From Methylorubrum rhodesianum (GTDB taxonomy: Bacteria > Pseudomonadota > Alphaproteobacteria > Rhizobiales > Beijerinckiaceae), in NCBI RefSeq assembly GCF_014199985.1, contig NZ_JACHOS010000013.1, forward strand, positions 1 to 64,000: DNA of 64,000 bases, given 5' to 3'. The notes beneath the pieces are model-generated. The model was not told where the DNA came from. It made no database searches and worked only from the letters and a program-made list of their open reading frames with translations. Below are positions 34,795 through 43,768 of this stretch, piece after piece; the first letter of the stretch is position 1, and the number at the start of each line of letters is the position of its first letter. A program made the translations under genes and the position numbers.

Positions 34795-35580
34795 CTACTG
34801 CGCCGTCCAGCCGCCGTCCATAGCGAGGTTGGCGCCGGTGATCTGGCTGGCACCGTCCGAGCACAGGAACACGGCGAGCGCCGCCACCTGGTCGACGGTC
34901 ACGAATTCCTTGGTCGGCTGCGCCTTGAGCAGCACGTCCTCGATCACCTGCTCCTTGGTCAGCCCACGCGCCTTCATCGTGTCCGGGATCTGGCTCTCGA
35001 CCAGCGGGGTCCAGACGTAGCCCGGCGAGATGCAGTTGACGGTGATGCCGTGGGTGGCGAGTTCGAGGGCGGCGGTCTTGGTGAGACCGACGATGCCGTG
35101 CTTGGCCGCGACATAGGCCGACTTATAGGGCGAGGCGACCATCGAATGCGCCGAGGCCGTGTTGATGACCCGGCCCCACCCCTTCGCCTTCATGTGCGGC
35201 ACGGCCGCGCGCAGGGTGTGGAAGGCGGAGGAGAGGTTGAGCGCGATGATCTGGTCCCACTTCTCGATCGGAAACTCCTCGATCGGCGAGACGTACTGGA
35301 TGCCCGCGTTGTTCACGAGGATGTCGATGCTGCCGAACGTCTCGACCGAGAGTTCGATCAGGCCGCCGATCGCATCGGCCCGGGTGAGGTCGGCGGGCGA
35401 GTAGGCGGCCTTGACCCCGAACTCGCTCTCGATGCCGCTCCGGGTCCGCTCGATCTCCTCGGGCTTGCCGAAGCCGTTGAGGACCACGTTCGCGCCCTGC
35501 CCGGCGAGGCCGCGGGCGATGGCGAGGCCGATGCCGCTCGTCGAGCCGGTGACGACGGCGGCTTTCCCTTTCAGGCTCAT
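34795..35580 (-). CDS. bdhA: 3-hydroxybutyrate dehydrogenase
   Basis: This short-chain dehydrogenase oxidises 3-hydroxybutyrate, from polyhydroxybutyrate breakdown, to acetoacetate with NAD+. The 261 residues show the NAD site TGSTSGIGLAIARGLA, LVNNAGIQYVSPIEEF, the catalytic S...YxxxK set (TASAHSMVASPYKSAYVAAKHG) and the end ANLAMDGGWTAQ. The C-terminal MDGGWTAQ and the HSMVASPYKSAYV segment are typical of this enzyme. Start ATG 35580. It is single on the minus strand. Confidence 0.93.
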   Translation of the reverse strand: MSLKGKAAVVTGSTSGIGLAIARGLAGQGANVVLNGFGKPEEIERTRSGIESEFGVKAAYSPADLTRADAIGGLIELSVETFGSIDILVNNAGIQYVSPIEEFPIEKWDQIIALNLSSAFHTLRAAVPHMKAKGWGRVINTASAHSMVASPYKSAYVAAKHGIVGLTKTAALELATHGITVNCISPGYVWTPLVESQIPDTMKARGLTKEQVIEDVLLKAQPTKEFVTVDQVAALAVFLCSDGASQITGANLAMDGGWTAQ

Positions 35581-35786
35581 GGATTCCCTCCGGTTCGCGG
35601 GCCGCGCGGACCCTCTCGCTCTCGGCTTGCCTCATCGGACCGGTGAAGTCGATCTTGCTGCGCCGCACGCCCTGACGCAAAGCGACGGTTGACACCCATG
35701 CCCGCTTCCCCGAACACCTCGCGCCAGCCGGCCGCAGGATGCCGGGCGGATGCGCGGCTGCCGAACAAGAGTTGGACCGACGATCG

Positions 35787-36749
35787 ATGGCGGTGATGCG
35801 CTCCTATCTCGACTTCGAGAAGCCCGTGGCGGAACTCGAAGCGAAGCTCGAGGAACTCAAGGCCCTGGGCCAACGAGACGGCGCGGTCTCGATCAGCGAG
35901 GAGGTCGGGCGGCTCGAAGGCAAGGCGGCCCAGGCTCTCGCCGAGATCTACGCCGCCCTGACCCCCTGGCAGAAGACGCAGGTCGCCCGCCACCCGCAAC
36001 GCCCTCACTTCGTTGATTACTGCGCCGGGCTGATCGATGAATTCACACCGCTCGCCGGCGACCGCAGCTTCGGCGAGGACGAGGCGATTCTCGGCGGCTT
36101 CGGGCGCTTCCGCGGACGCCCCGTCTGCGTGATCGGCCAGGAGAAGGGAGCGACCACCGAGGCGCGCCTGCGGCACAATTTCGGGATGGCCCGTCCGGAG
36201 GGCTACCGCAAGGCGGTGCGCCTGATGGAAACGGCCGACCGCTTCGGCCTGCCGGTCCTCGCCTTCGTCGACACCGCCGGCGCCTTCCCCGGCATCGAGG
36301 CGGAGGAGCGCGGCCAGGCCGAGGCCATCGCCCGCTCGACGGAGGCCTGCCTCGCCCTCGGCGTGCCGAACGTCGCCGTCGTCATCGGCGAGGGCGGTTC
36401 GGGCGGCGCCATCGCCATCGCCACCGCCAACACGGTGCTGATGCTGGAACACGCCATCTACAGCGTGATCTCGCCGGAGGGCGCCGCCTCGATCCTATGG
36501 CGCGACCAGGGCCGCGCTCACGACGCGGCCACCGCCATGAAGATCACGGCGCAGGACCTGCTGCGACTGGGCATCATCGACGCGATCGTGCCGGAGGCCA
36601 CCGGCGGTGCCCACCGCGACCGTCAGATGGCGCTCGACGCGACCGGCGAGGCCATCGCCCGCGCGCTGTCGGAGTTCGAGGGCCTCGGCCGCGACGAGAT
36701 CCGCGACCGCCGCGCCCAGAAATTCCTCGAGATCGGCCGCAAGCTGTGA
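35787..36749 (+). CDS. accA: Acetyl-CoA carboxylase carboxyltransferase, alpha subunit
   Basis: AccA and AccD transfer the carboxyl from biotin to acetyl-CoA, starting fatty acid synthesis. The 320 residues start MRSYLDFEKPVAELEAKL and contain GRPVCVIGQEKG, NFGMARPEGYRKAVRLMETA, FVDTAGAFPGIEAEERGQAE and GEGGSGGAIAIATANTVLML, all landmarks of AccA. ATG 35787 was chosen; the frame is open upstream. The stop overlaps the next gene by 4 bases (GTGA). Confidence 0.95.
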   Translation: MAVMRSYLDFEKPVAELEAKLEELKALGQRDGAVSISEEVGRLEGKAAQALAEIYAALTPWQKTQVARHPQRPHFVDYCAGLIDEFTPLAGDRSFGEDEAILGGFGRFRGRPVCVIGQEKGATTEARLRHNFGMARPEGYRKAVRLMETADRFGLPVLAFVDTAGAFPGIEAEERGQAEAIARSTEACLALGVPNVAVVIGEGGSGGAIAIATANTVLMLEHAIYSVISPEGAASILWRDQGRAHDAATAMKITAQDLLRLGIIDAIVPEATGGAHRDRQMALDATGEAIARALSEFEGLGRDEIRDRRAQKFLEIGRKL

Positions 36750-37471
36750 CGCGGGTCTTCGGCGCGGGCCTGCTCGGCAGCCTGCGCCGCCTCGGCCGGC
36801 GCGACGCCCGCGAGCCCGGCCCCGTCAATCACATCTCGCTCGGCAGCCATTGTCACACCGCGCAGATCCTGAAGACCCTCGGGCTGCGGACTTGGTCGGC
36901 CCCGTTCGACTGGATCTTCTCGTCGCCGGGCATGGTGCGCGACTGCCTCGCCGACGATTTCTCCGATCTGCTCGACCGGCGCCACTACGAGAGCACACCG
37001 CTCGGCGAGCGCCGTGTCCCCGACGAGACCCGGTGCCGCCATCTCCTCTACCGCGAGCGGCACGCGATTCCCTTCGTGTTCAACCACCACGATCCGGCGG
37101 CCAGCGACGAGGATTACCGCTTCCTGCAGGCCGGCGTGCGGCGGCTTCGCGCGGCGCTGGACCGGCCCGGCGCCCGCAACCGCTTCTATCTGATGACCGC
37201 CCTCCCGACCGACGCGGCGACGGTCCATTCCATCCACGACGCGCTCGCGACGCGGGCGCAGGCGCGCGGCGCGGACAACCACCTCACCATGCTCGAGCTT
37301 CACCAGGGTGACGATCGGGCCGCGAGCGTTCTCGAGCAGGCGCCCCATCTCGACTGGCTCAGGGTCGAGGTCCGCTCGTCCTCCGTAGGTGTCCGCTTCG
37401 CCGATCCCGCCGATGACGCCTTCGTGAAAGATCTGCTGCGACAGCGCAGGCGGTTTTCAGCGGAACCGTGA
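36746..37471 (+). CDS. DUF1796-type protein
   Basis: The 241 residues start at GTG 36746, whose codon overlaps the accA stop. They contain NHISLGSHCHTAQILKTLGL, WSAPFDWIFSSPG and PFVFNHHDPAASDEDY. The SLGSHC... PFDWIFSS pattern is that of DUF1796, an uncharacterised family with a predicted papain-like Cys/His arrangement. The Cys in SHC and a His downstream would be the candidate catalytic pair. Coupling to accA appears to be due to spacing, and no functional link is known. Confidence 0.65.
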   Translation: MTRVFGAGLLGSLRRLGRRDAREPGPVNHISLGSHCHTAQILKTLGLRTWSAPFDWIFSSPGMVRDCLADDFSDLLDRRHYESTPLGERRVPDETRCRHLLYRERHAIPFVFNHHDPAASDEDYRFLQAGVRRLRAALDRPGARNRFYLMTALPTDAATVHSIHDALATRAQARGADNHLTMLELHQGDDRAASVLEQAPHLDWLRVEVRSSSVGVRFADPADDAFVKDLLRQRRRFSAEP

Positions 37472-37619
37472 CCATCCTGCAACGCCTGTCCACAATGTGG
37501 ATGAGCGCATTGCGGTAAGCTCCGGGTAAGCTTAGCGAGGCTATTGGGTTCGGGGAGTGACGTCCGCAAAAGGGCCGGAAGGTGCCCGGCGGGCAAGGAC
37601 ACGTAAGGACGGGTTCCCC

Positions 37620-39014
37620 ATGGCTGTGCGTCCGTTCGTGGCGGCTGCTGCCGTCGCCCTCGCGATGACCCTCGGTGCCTGCCAGGACAGCGCCATGCTC
37701 GGCGGCGCCTCGACCCGCAGCCTCACCCCAATCCCGCCCCAGACGCTCGCGCTCATGCAGACCAAGGGCATGAGCCAATCGGACCCGATCCTGATCCGTG
37801 CCTTCAAGAAGGAAGCGGAGATGGAGGTGTGGAAGCGCGGCGCGAACGGCCAGTACGCGCTGCTGAAGACCTTCCCGATCTGCCGCTGGTCGGGTCAGCT
37901 CGGCCCCAAGCTGAAGCAGGGTGACCGCCAGGCGCCGGAGGGCTTCTACACGATCACGCCGGGTCAGATGAACCCGAATTCCAGCTACTACCTGTCCTTC
38001 GACGTCGGCTACCCGAACGCCGTCGACCGGGCCAAGGGCGGCACCGGCAACTACATCATGGTGCACGGCACCTGCTCGTCGTCGGGCTGCTTTGCCATGA
38101 CCGACGCCTCGATGGCCGAGATCTACGCCATCGCCCGCGAGGCCTTCAACGGCGGTCAGCGCGCCTTCCAGTTCCAGTCCTACCCGTTCCGGATGACGGC
38201 GGCGAACATCGCCAAGTTCCGCAACGACCCGAACGCGCCGTTCTGGAAGAACCTCAAGGAGGGCTCGGACTATTTCGAGACCCTCAAGGAGGAGCCGCGG
38301 GTCGCGGCCTGCGGCACCCGATACGTGTTCGGCGGCGCCGACGTAGCGGCGGGCAACTGCACCCCGCGGGTCGATCCGCTGGTGGCCGAGAAGCGCGACC
38401 GCGACAGCCACGACGTGGCCGAGCTGATCGCCAAGGGCACGCCCGCGACCCGCGTCGTCTACGACGACGGCGGACAGAACCCGGTCTTCCGTCCGCAGAA
38501 GCCCGAAGGGCCGACCTTCGCCAGCCTGATCGAGAACGAGAAGGAGAAGGAGAAGGAACTGGCCTACACCGCGAAGGAGTACGGCCGCTATCACCTCGGC
38601 GAGGTCAGCCGGCCGGAAAGCCTCGCACTCGGACCGAACGAGTTCGAGGTCGATGCCAAGGGCAAGCCCGTCCTTGTCGCGGCGGCCTCAGCCGACGCGC
38701 CCGGCCCGACCAAGGCCGCGGCCGCCCGCAAGGCGCACGAGAAGCCGACGACGGTGGTGGCGGTGCAGGAGCCGGCCAAGGCGGGTGAGGCCAAGGCGGG
38801 CTCCGCCAAATCGAACCGCATCGCGGTCGCCGATGCCGACGGCGATGTGAGCGCCTTCAGCAAGGTGCTCGCCAAGAAGCCGGGCAAGGACGAGAAGCCG
38901 GGCAAGGACGAGAAGGCCGCCGAGTCGTCCAAACCGAAACCGGCGTCCAAGGAGACAGCCTCCGCCGCGAAATCCCACGCGGCCGTGACCACGACCGGCT
39001 CCGTCCGCAACTGA
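37620..39014 (+). CDS. L,D-transpeptidase-family lipoprotein
   Basis: The 464-residue product starts at ATG 37620 (MAVRPFVAAA). It has a lipobox LGAC (Cys21), so the mature protein is membrane-anchored. The catalytic domain (about 60-180) has the YkuD-type motif MVHGTCSSSGCFAM, with His149 and Cys157 as the likely pair. These enzymes cross-link peptidoglycan or attach proteins to it. The last 200 residues are Lys/Ala/Glu-rich and disordered, with repeats of KPGKDEK. Confidence 0.82.
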   Translation: MAVRPFVAAAAVALAMTLGACQDSAMLGGASTRSLTPIPPQTLALMQTKGMSQSDPILIRAFKKEAEMEVWKRGANGQYALLKTFPICRWSGQLGPKLKQGDRQAPEGFYTITPGQMNPNSSYYLSFDVGYPNAVDRAKGGTGNYIMVHGTCSSSGCFAMTDASMAEIYAIAREAFNGGQRAFQFQSYPFRMTAANIAKFRNDPNAPFWKNLKEGSDYFETLKEEPRVAACGTRYVFGGADVAAGNCTPRVDPLVAEKRDRDSHDVAELIAKGTPATRVVYDDGGQNPVFRPQKPEGPTFASLIENEKEKEKELAYTAKEYGRYHLGEVSRPESLALGPNEFEVDAKGKPVLVAAASADAPGPTKAAAARKAHEKPTTVVAVQEPAKAGEAKAGSAKSNRIAVADADGDVSAFSKVLAKKPGKDEKPGKDEKAAESSKPKPASKETASAAKSHAAVTTTGSVRN

Positions 39015-39171
39015 TCGGGCTTGCACCGGATCGGAGCGGAGAGCGGATCAGCGCGGCCGAGCGGCGACTCAACGGACGCGGGGCCCGGAAGTTGCCGGCC
39101 GCCTTCGCCGGTCTGTCACACGAGGATGCTCTAACGCGTCGTGCAAGAGCCGACGACCGGACAGGGCCTCC

Positions 39172-40062
39172 ATGCGCGACGACAGCCGCCTCCACGCCCG
39201 TGATTTCGAGGCGATCCGTCGCGAACTGGCCGACAGCTACGACGAGGAGCTGGAACTCAGCTTCGACGAGGACCATGATGACGGCGACACGCTGCCCCGC
39301 CGCACGTATTTCCGCGAACTGCTCCGGCTCCAGCACGAGCTGGTCCTCCTGCAGGATTGGGTGAAGACCGAGGGCCTGCGGGTCGTCGTGATCTTCGAGG
39401 GCCGTGATTCGGCCGGCAAGGGCGGCGTCATCAAGCGCATCACCCAGCGCCTCAATCCCCGCATTTGCCGCGTGGCGGCGCTGCCCGCCCCGAGCGAGCG
39501 CGAGCGCACGCAATGGTACTTCCAGCGCTACGTCGCCCACCTCCCGGCCGCGGGCGAGATCCTGCTGTTCGACCGCTCCTGGTACAACCGCGCCGGCGTC
39601 GAGCGTGTCATGGGCTTCTGCACCGAGGCCGAGGTCGAGGAGTTCTTCCGCTCCGTGCCGGAATTCGAGCGCATGCTGGTGCGCTCGGGCATCCGCTTGG
39701 TGAAGTACTGGTTCTCGATCACCGATGCCGAGCAGGCCCTGCGCTTCCGGATGCGCATCGCCGACCCGCTCAAGCAGTGGAAGCTCTCGCCGATGGACGT
39801 CGAATCGCGCCGCCGCTGGGAGGACTACACCCGCGCCAAGGAGGATATGCTGGCGCGCACCCACATCCCGGAGGCGCCCTGGTGGGTGGTCGAGGCGGAC
39901 AACAAGCGCCGGGCCCGCCTGAACTGCATCAGCCACCTGCTGGAGCAGGTTCCCTACGGCGCCGTCGATCAGCCGCCGGTCGTGCTTCCGGACCGCGTGC
40001 GGCACGCCGACTACATCCGGGCGCCGATCGCGCCCTCGATGATCATCCCCTCCCGCTACTGA
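39172..40062 (+). CDS. ppk2: Polyphosphate kinase 2
   Basis: PPK2 phosphorylates nucleoside diphosphates with polyphosphate. The 296 residues contain Walker A GRDSAGKGG (77-85), RVAALPAPSERERTQWYFQR, Walker B-like LLFDRSWYNRAGVERVMGF and ADNKRRARLNCISHLL, typical of single-domain class I PPK2. It is not next to the Pho cluster. ATG 39172. Confidence 0.93.
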   Translation: MRDDSRLHARDFEAIRRELADSYDEELELSFDEDHDDGDTLPRRTYFRELLRLQHELVLLQDWVKTEGLRVVVIFEGRDSAGKGGVIKRITQRLNPRICRVAALPAPSERERTQWYFQRYVAHLPAAGEILLFDRSWYNRAGVERVMGFCTEAEVEEFFRSVPEFERMLVRSGIRLVKYWFSITDAEQALRFRMRIADPLKQWKLSPMDVESRRRWEDYTRAKEDMLARTHIPEAPWWVVEADNKRRARLNCISHLLEQVPYGAVDQPPVVLPDRVRHADYIRAPIAPSMIIPSRY

Positions 40063-40192
40063 CGTCGCCGTTCGCGCGAGCCCATCGACAAAGCCGCGCG
40101 CATCGGGTACAGGCCCGGCCAACTCACAACAGGATGCCGAAATCCTGACGCCCGGACCTCACCGGACGGGCGCTAACGGCCGGAGCATTTCC

Positions 40193-40585
40193 ATGAACAT
40201 CATCGAGCAGCTCGAGCGGGAAGAGATTGCCCGCCTCGCCAAGACCATTCCGGATTTCGAGCCGGGCGACACGGTCATCGTCAACGTCCGCGTGAAGGAA
40301 GGCGAGCGTACCCGCGTCCAGGCTTACGAGGGCGTCTGCATCGCCCGCAACGGCGGCGGCCTCAACGAGAGCTTCACCGTCCGCAAGATCTCCTACGGCG
40401 AGGGCGTGGAGCGCGTGTTCCCGGTCCACTCCCCGATGATCGATTCGATCAAGGTGGTCCGGCGCGGTAAGGTCCGTCGCGCCAAGCTCTACTACCTGCG
40501 TGACCGCCGCGGTAAGTCGGCCCGCATCGTCGAGCGCAACGACCGCCCCGCCAAGGCCGAGAAGGCGCCCGCCGCCGCGGAGTGA
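40193..40585 (+). CDS. rplS: 50S ribosomal protein L19
   Basis: The 130-residue protein is a component of the 30S/50S interface. MNIIEQLEREEIARLAKTIP, FEPGDTVIVNVRVKEGERTR, QAYEGVCIARNGGGLNESFT, VRKISYGEGVERVFPVHSPM and KVVRRGKVRRAKLYYLRDRR are classical L19 segments. It appears without trmD and rimM, which are usually beside it. A terminator follows at 40630. Confidence 0.97.
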   Translation: MNIIEQLEREEIARLAKTIPDFEPGDTVIVNVRVKEGERTRVQAYEGVCIARNGGGLNESFTVRKISYGEGVERVFPVHSPMIDSIKVVRRGKVRRAKLYYLRDRRGKSARIVERNDRPAKAEKAPAAAE

Positions 40586-40629
40586 TCCGTTTCGAGGAGC
40601 GGTTCCGCGGAGCCGCTTCCGCCGATGCG

Positions 40630-40660
40630 CCCGTCCCGAGATGCTCGGGGCGGGTTTTTT
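40630..40660 (+). terminator. Rho-independent terminator of rplS
   Basis: An 11-base stem (CCCGTCCCGAG with CTCGGGGCGGG, one G-T pair) with an ATG loop is followed by six T. This is a standard intrinsic terminator, about 45 bases after the rplS stop. Confidence 0.9.
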
Positions 40661-40808
40661 ATTGGCCGGCACCGTGCGAGGCGCCCGGTGGCAACGGGAT
40701 CCCCGCAGGAGAGCGCTTTCAAAGGAAGGGACGGCGCACCTTGGCCCTTCGACTGCGTTGTGTAAGTTGAATGCCGCCCAAGCACGCTCGGCATTGGACG
40801 CGCCCGCG

Positions 40809-41174
40809 ATGAGGACGAACAGCACATCTAAGAGGTTGGTTGAGCGCAAGATCCTGGACGTGGCCGGGATCTTCCTCAAAAGGCTCGATGGCCGTTATCC
40901 GGTGCGGGGCGGGATCTTGTTCGGAAGCCGGGCGCGCGCCAGCCATGGCAAGGACAGCGACGCGGACTTGGCCGTCGTGCTCGCTGGCACTGGCACTTCA
41001 GGCGACCGACGTTCCGCGTCGAGAGACATGGCCGGGATCGCCTTCGACATCCTGATGGAAACGGGTGTTCTCGTTGATCCGCTTCCGCTCTGGGAAGACG
41101 AGCTAGAGGGCCGGGTCGCATTCAGCAATCCGGCCCTCATCGACGCGATCTGGCGCGACGGGGTGCGTCTGTGA
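40809..41174 (+). CDS. MNT-type nucleotidyltransferase antitoxin
   Basis: The 121-residue product is a minimal nucleotidyltransferase: ILFGSRARASHGKDSDADLA gives the GS motif (39-40) and Asp residues 49, 51 and 53, with IAFDIL (Asp80) as the third acidic position. These proteins partner with HEPN toxins and inactivate them by AMPylation. It starts at ATG 40809. The stop overlaps the start of the next gene (GTGA). Confidence 0.85.
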   Translation: MRTNSTSKRLVERKILDVAGIFLKRLDGRYPVRGGILFGSRARASHGKDSDADLAVVLAGTGTSGDRRSASRDMAGIAFDILMETGVLVDPLPLWEDELEGRVAFSNPALIDAIWRDGVRL

Positions 41175-41572
41175 GCCAGACGCCCGACCCCTCCTCCTTC
41201 ATGCGGAAGGCGGAGCGCGCTCTGGCGAGCGCACGCGTGCTTCTCCATGCCGGTGATGCCGAGGGTGCCTGCAACCGGGCGTACTACGCGATGTTCGATG
41301 CCGCCCGCGCTGCGTTGATGCTTCTTCCCGAAGGCACCGCGCCGATCGCCACGATCAAAACGCATCGCGGCTTGATCATGGCCTTCGGCCAGTATCTCGT
41401 CGCCACGGACCGGATCGACCCCGCTTTCGGACGCTCGCTGAACCAAGTCGAGAAGCTTCGCCTCTCCTCCGACTACTTCGGCGACGTGCTGCCGGCGGAG
41501 GACGGCCTATGGGCCGTCGAGCAGGCGGAAACCTTCGTCAACGTGGTGAAAGTCCGCTTTCCGGAGCTCTGA
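41171..41572 (+). CDS. HEPN-domain toxin, partner of the MNT protein
   Basis: The 133-residue helical protein has KAERALASARVLLHAGDAEGA and NRAYYAMFDAARAALML, matching the COG1895 HEPN family. The canonical RX4-6H RNase motif is not obvious; the equivalent region reads KLRLSSDYF. A weaker RNase or a different action is possible. Its GTG start overlaps the antitoxin stop, so the pair is translationally coupled. Confidence 0.82.
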   Translation: MSQTPDPSSFMRKAERALASARVLLHAGDAEGACNRAYYAMFDAARAALMLLPEGTAPIATIKTHRGLIMAFGQYLVATDRIDPAFGRSLNQVEKLRLSSDYFGDVLPAEDGLWAVEQAETFVNVVKVRFPEL

Positions 41573-41601
41573 GCGAAGCCGAAGCTGTAGGGTGAGAGAC
41601 C

Positions 41602-42798
41602 TCACCCCCGCCGCAGCGCCTCCAGCACCTTGCCGCCCGGCCGGCCCGTGGCCGGCATGCCGAGCTGGCGCTCGACGTCCTTGATCGCCTCGCGGGTCTT
41701 CGAGCCCACCTTGCCGTCCGGCTCGCCGACATCGTAGCCGCGGGCGATCAGGCGGCTCTGGAGGTCACGGCGCTCGGCGCGGGAGAGCGGCGGGTCGTCG
41801 GTCGGCCAATCGGCCTGGACGCCGGGGCGGCCGCGCAGGCGGTCCGACAGTACGGCGATGGCCAGACCGTAGGATTCGGCGGCGTTGTAGGAGTAGATCG
41901 CGTCGAAGTTCTTGGTGACGAGGAAGGCCGGGCCGTTGATGCCGGCCGGCGCCAGGATGCCGGCGGGCCCCTCCCCCGTCAGCGGCCGGCCGTCGACGCG
42001 GGTGACGCCGAGCGAGGCCCAGTGGCCGACGGCGTGCTTGTTCTTCCGGCCGGCGGCGGCGACGTTGAAGCCGCGGGGAAGCCGCACTTCGTAACCCCAG
42101 GGCTGGGCGTTCGACCACTTGGCGACGCGCAGGAAGTTGGCGGTGGAGGCGACCGCGTCGGCCACCGAATCGACCACGTCGCGCCGCCCGTCGCCGTCGC
42201 CGTCGACTGCGAGGCGCTGATAGGTGGTGGGCATGAACTGCGTCTGGCCGAAGGCACCGGCCCAGGAGCCGGTGAGCCGCGAAGCCTCGATGTCGCCGCG
42301 CTCGATGATCTTGAGTGTCGCGATCAGCTCGGTGCGGAAGAACTCGCGGCGCCGGTGGCCGGAGCAGGCGAGCGTGGCCAGCGACTGCACCAGGGGCATC
42401 TTGCCGAGGTTCTTGCCGAAATTCGATTCGACGCCCCAGACGGCGGCGATGGTGTAGCGGTCGACCCCGTAACGCGCTTCGGCATTCGCGAGCGCCTGGG
42501 CGTGCTGGCGCATGGCCGCGCGCCCGTCCTCGACCCGCTCCTCGTCGACCAGCGCCGACATGTAGTCCCAGATCGGCGTCTTGAATTCGGGCTGGGCCTG
42601 AGAGAGCTCGATCACCTTCTCGTCGTAGGCGATGTTGGCCGTCGCTGTGCGGAAGGTCTGTGCCGAGACGCCGGCGCCTGCGGCCTGCGCCTGGATGCCG
42701 GAGAGGCAGGATTGAAAGTCCGCGCGGGCCGGGCCGGCGATCAGGCTTCCGGTCAGCGCGAGGCCGATGAGGCTGGCGCGGGTGGTTGGCGTCGGCAT
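41602..42798 (-). CDS. Lytic murein transglycosylase with a peptidoglycan-binding domain
   Basis: The enzyme cleaves peptidoglycan glycan strands. The 398 residues start with a signal peptide (MPTPTTRASLIGLALTGSLI, cleaved near ARA-D). The MltB-type catalytic domain contains the glutamate in AAVWGVESNFGK (E124), SWAGAFGQTQFMPTTYQRLAVD and GHRRREFF. A C-terminal PG_binding_1 domain (LQSRLIARGYDVGEPDGKVG, TREAIKDVERQLGMPATG) anchors it to the wall. Start at ATG 42798; the frame is open beyond. Confidence 0.9.
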   Translation of the reverse strand: MPTPTTRASLIGLALTGSLIAGPARADFQSCLSGIQAQAAGAGVSAQTFRTATANIAYDEKVIELSQAQPEFKTPIWDYMSALVDEERVEDGRAAMRQHAQALANAEARYGVDRYTIAAVWGVESNFGKNLGKMPLVQSLATLACSGHRRREFFRTELIATLKIIERGDIEASRLTGSWAGAFGQTQFMPTTYQRLAVDGDGDGRRDVVDSVADAVASTANFLRVAKWSNAQPWGYEVRLPRGFNVAAAGRKNKHAVGHWASLGVTRVDGRPLTGEGPAGILAPAGINGPAFLVTKNFDAIYSYNAAESYGLAIAVLSDRLRGRPGVQADWPTDDPPLSRAERRDLQSRLIARGYDVGEPDGKVGSKTREAIKDVERQLGMPATGRPGGKVLEALRRG

Positions 42799-43084
42799 GG
42801 GTCGGCGCTCCGTCGATGCTCGGGGGAATTTCTCGTCTGATTCAGGCGATACGAGGGTTAATGAAAGGTGAGGATCGGCTGCGGCCGAGGGTGACAGGGG
42901 CCGCGGCATTGACCGTGCCGGCGTTCTCGTCTAGGCACCCGCTCGTGTACGGGGCTCCGGTTTGGGGCCCCGTCGCATTTCATGCGCACCCGTGGGCGGT
43001 AACAGCCGCCCTGTCGTCCTCGCCGCTCCGGCGAAGAGGGAGAGGAGGGCGCGTTCCTCAAAAATTTGTTCCAGAGGAACAGCG

Positions 43085-43702
43085 ATGTCAAAACGCGTCC
43101 AGGCGAAGCACAAGCTCGATCGCCGCATGGGCCAGAACATCTGGGGCCGCCCGAAGAGCCCCGTGAACCGCCGCGAGTACGGCCCCGGCCAGCACGGCCA
43201 GCGCCGCAAGGGCAAGATGAGCGACTTCGGCACGCAGCTGCGCGCCAAGCAGAAGCTCAAGGGCTACTACGGCAACATCACCGAGAAGCAGTTCCGCCGC
43301 TACTACGCCGAGGCGATCCGCCTGCGCGGTGACTCCGGCGAGAACCTGATCGGCCTGCTCGAGCGCCGCCTCGACGCCGTGGTGTACCGTTCGAAGTTCG
43401 TCGCGACCCCGTTCGCCGCGCGCCAGTTCGTCAACCACGGGCACATCAAGGTCAACGGCCGCCGGGTCAACATCCCGAGCTACCAGGTCAAGGCCGGCGA
43501 CGTGATCGAGGTGAAGGAAGCCTCCCGCCAGCTCGAGATCGTGGTCGTGGCCTCGCAGCTCGCCGAGCGCGACGTGCCGGACTACATCGAGGTCGATCAT
43601 CAGAAGATGACCGCCCGCGTCACCCGGATCCCGGGCCTCTCCGAGGTGCCCTACCCGGTGCAGATGGAGCCGAACCTCGTCATCGAGTTCTACTCGCGCT
43701 GA
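43085..43702 (+). CDS. rpsD: 30S ribosomal protein S4
   Basis: S4 nucleates 30S assembly by binding 16S rRNA. The 205-residue product from ATG 43085 (MSKRVQAKHKLDRRMGQNIW) has GPGQHGQRRKGKMSDFGTQLR, LERRLDAVVYRSKFVATPFA and the S4 RNA-binding domain (ARQFVNHGHIKVNGRRVNIPSYQ). Upstream there are 286 bases of untranslated sequence, ample for a promoter and an autogenous regulatory leader. It stands alone. Confidence 0.97.
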   Translation: MSKRVQAKHKLDRRMGQNIWGRPKSPVNRREYGPGQHGQRRKGKMSDFGTQLRAKQKLKGYYGNITEKQFRRYYAEAIRLRGDSGENLIGLLERRLDAVVYRSKFVATPFAARQFVNHGHIKVNGRRVNIPSYQVKAGDVIEVKEASRQLEIVVVASQLAERDVPDYIEVDHQKMTARVTRIPGLSEVPYPVQMEPNLVIEFYSR

Positions 43703-43727
43703 TTTTTCGAGATCCGTCTCGGATTGT

Positions 43728-43757
43728 GGAAGGGCCGCCCCTCGGGGCGGCCCTTCC
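43728..43757 (+). terminator. Terminator after rpsD
   Basis: A perfect 14-base stem (GGAAGGGCCGCCCC with GGGGCGGCCCTTCC) has a 2-base loop, so the tip likely opens. It sits between rpsD and the convergent gene at 43769 and may stop both. Confidence 0.75.
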
Positions 43758-43768
43758 TCGTTGGTGGT

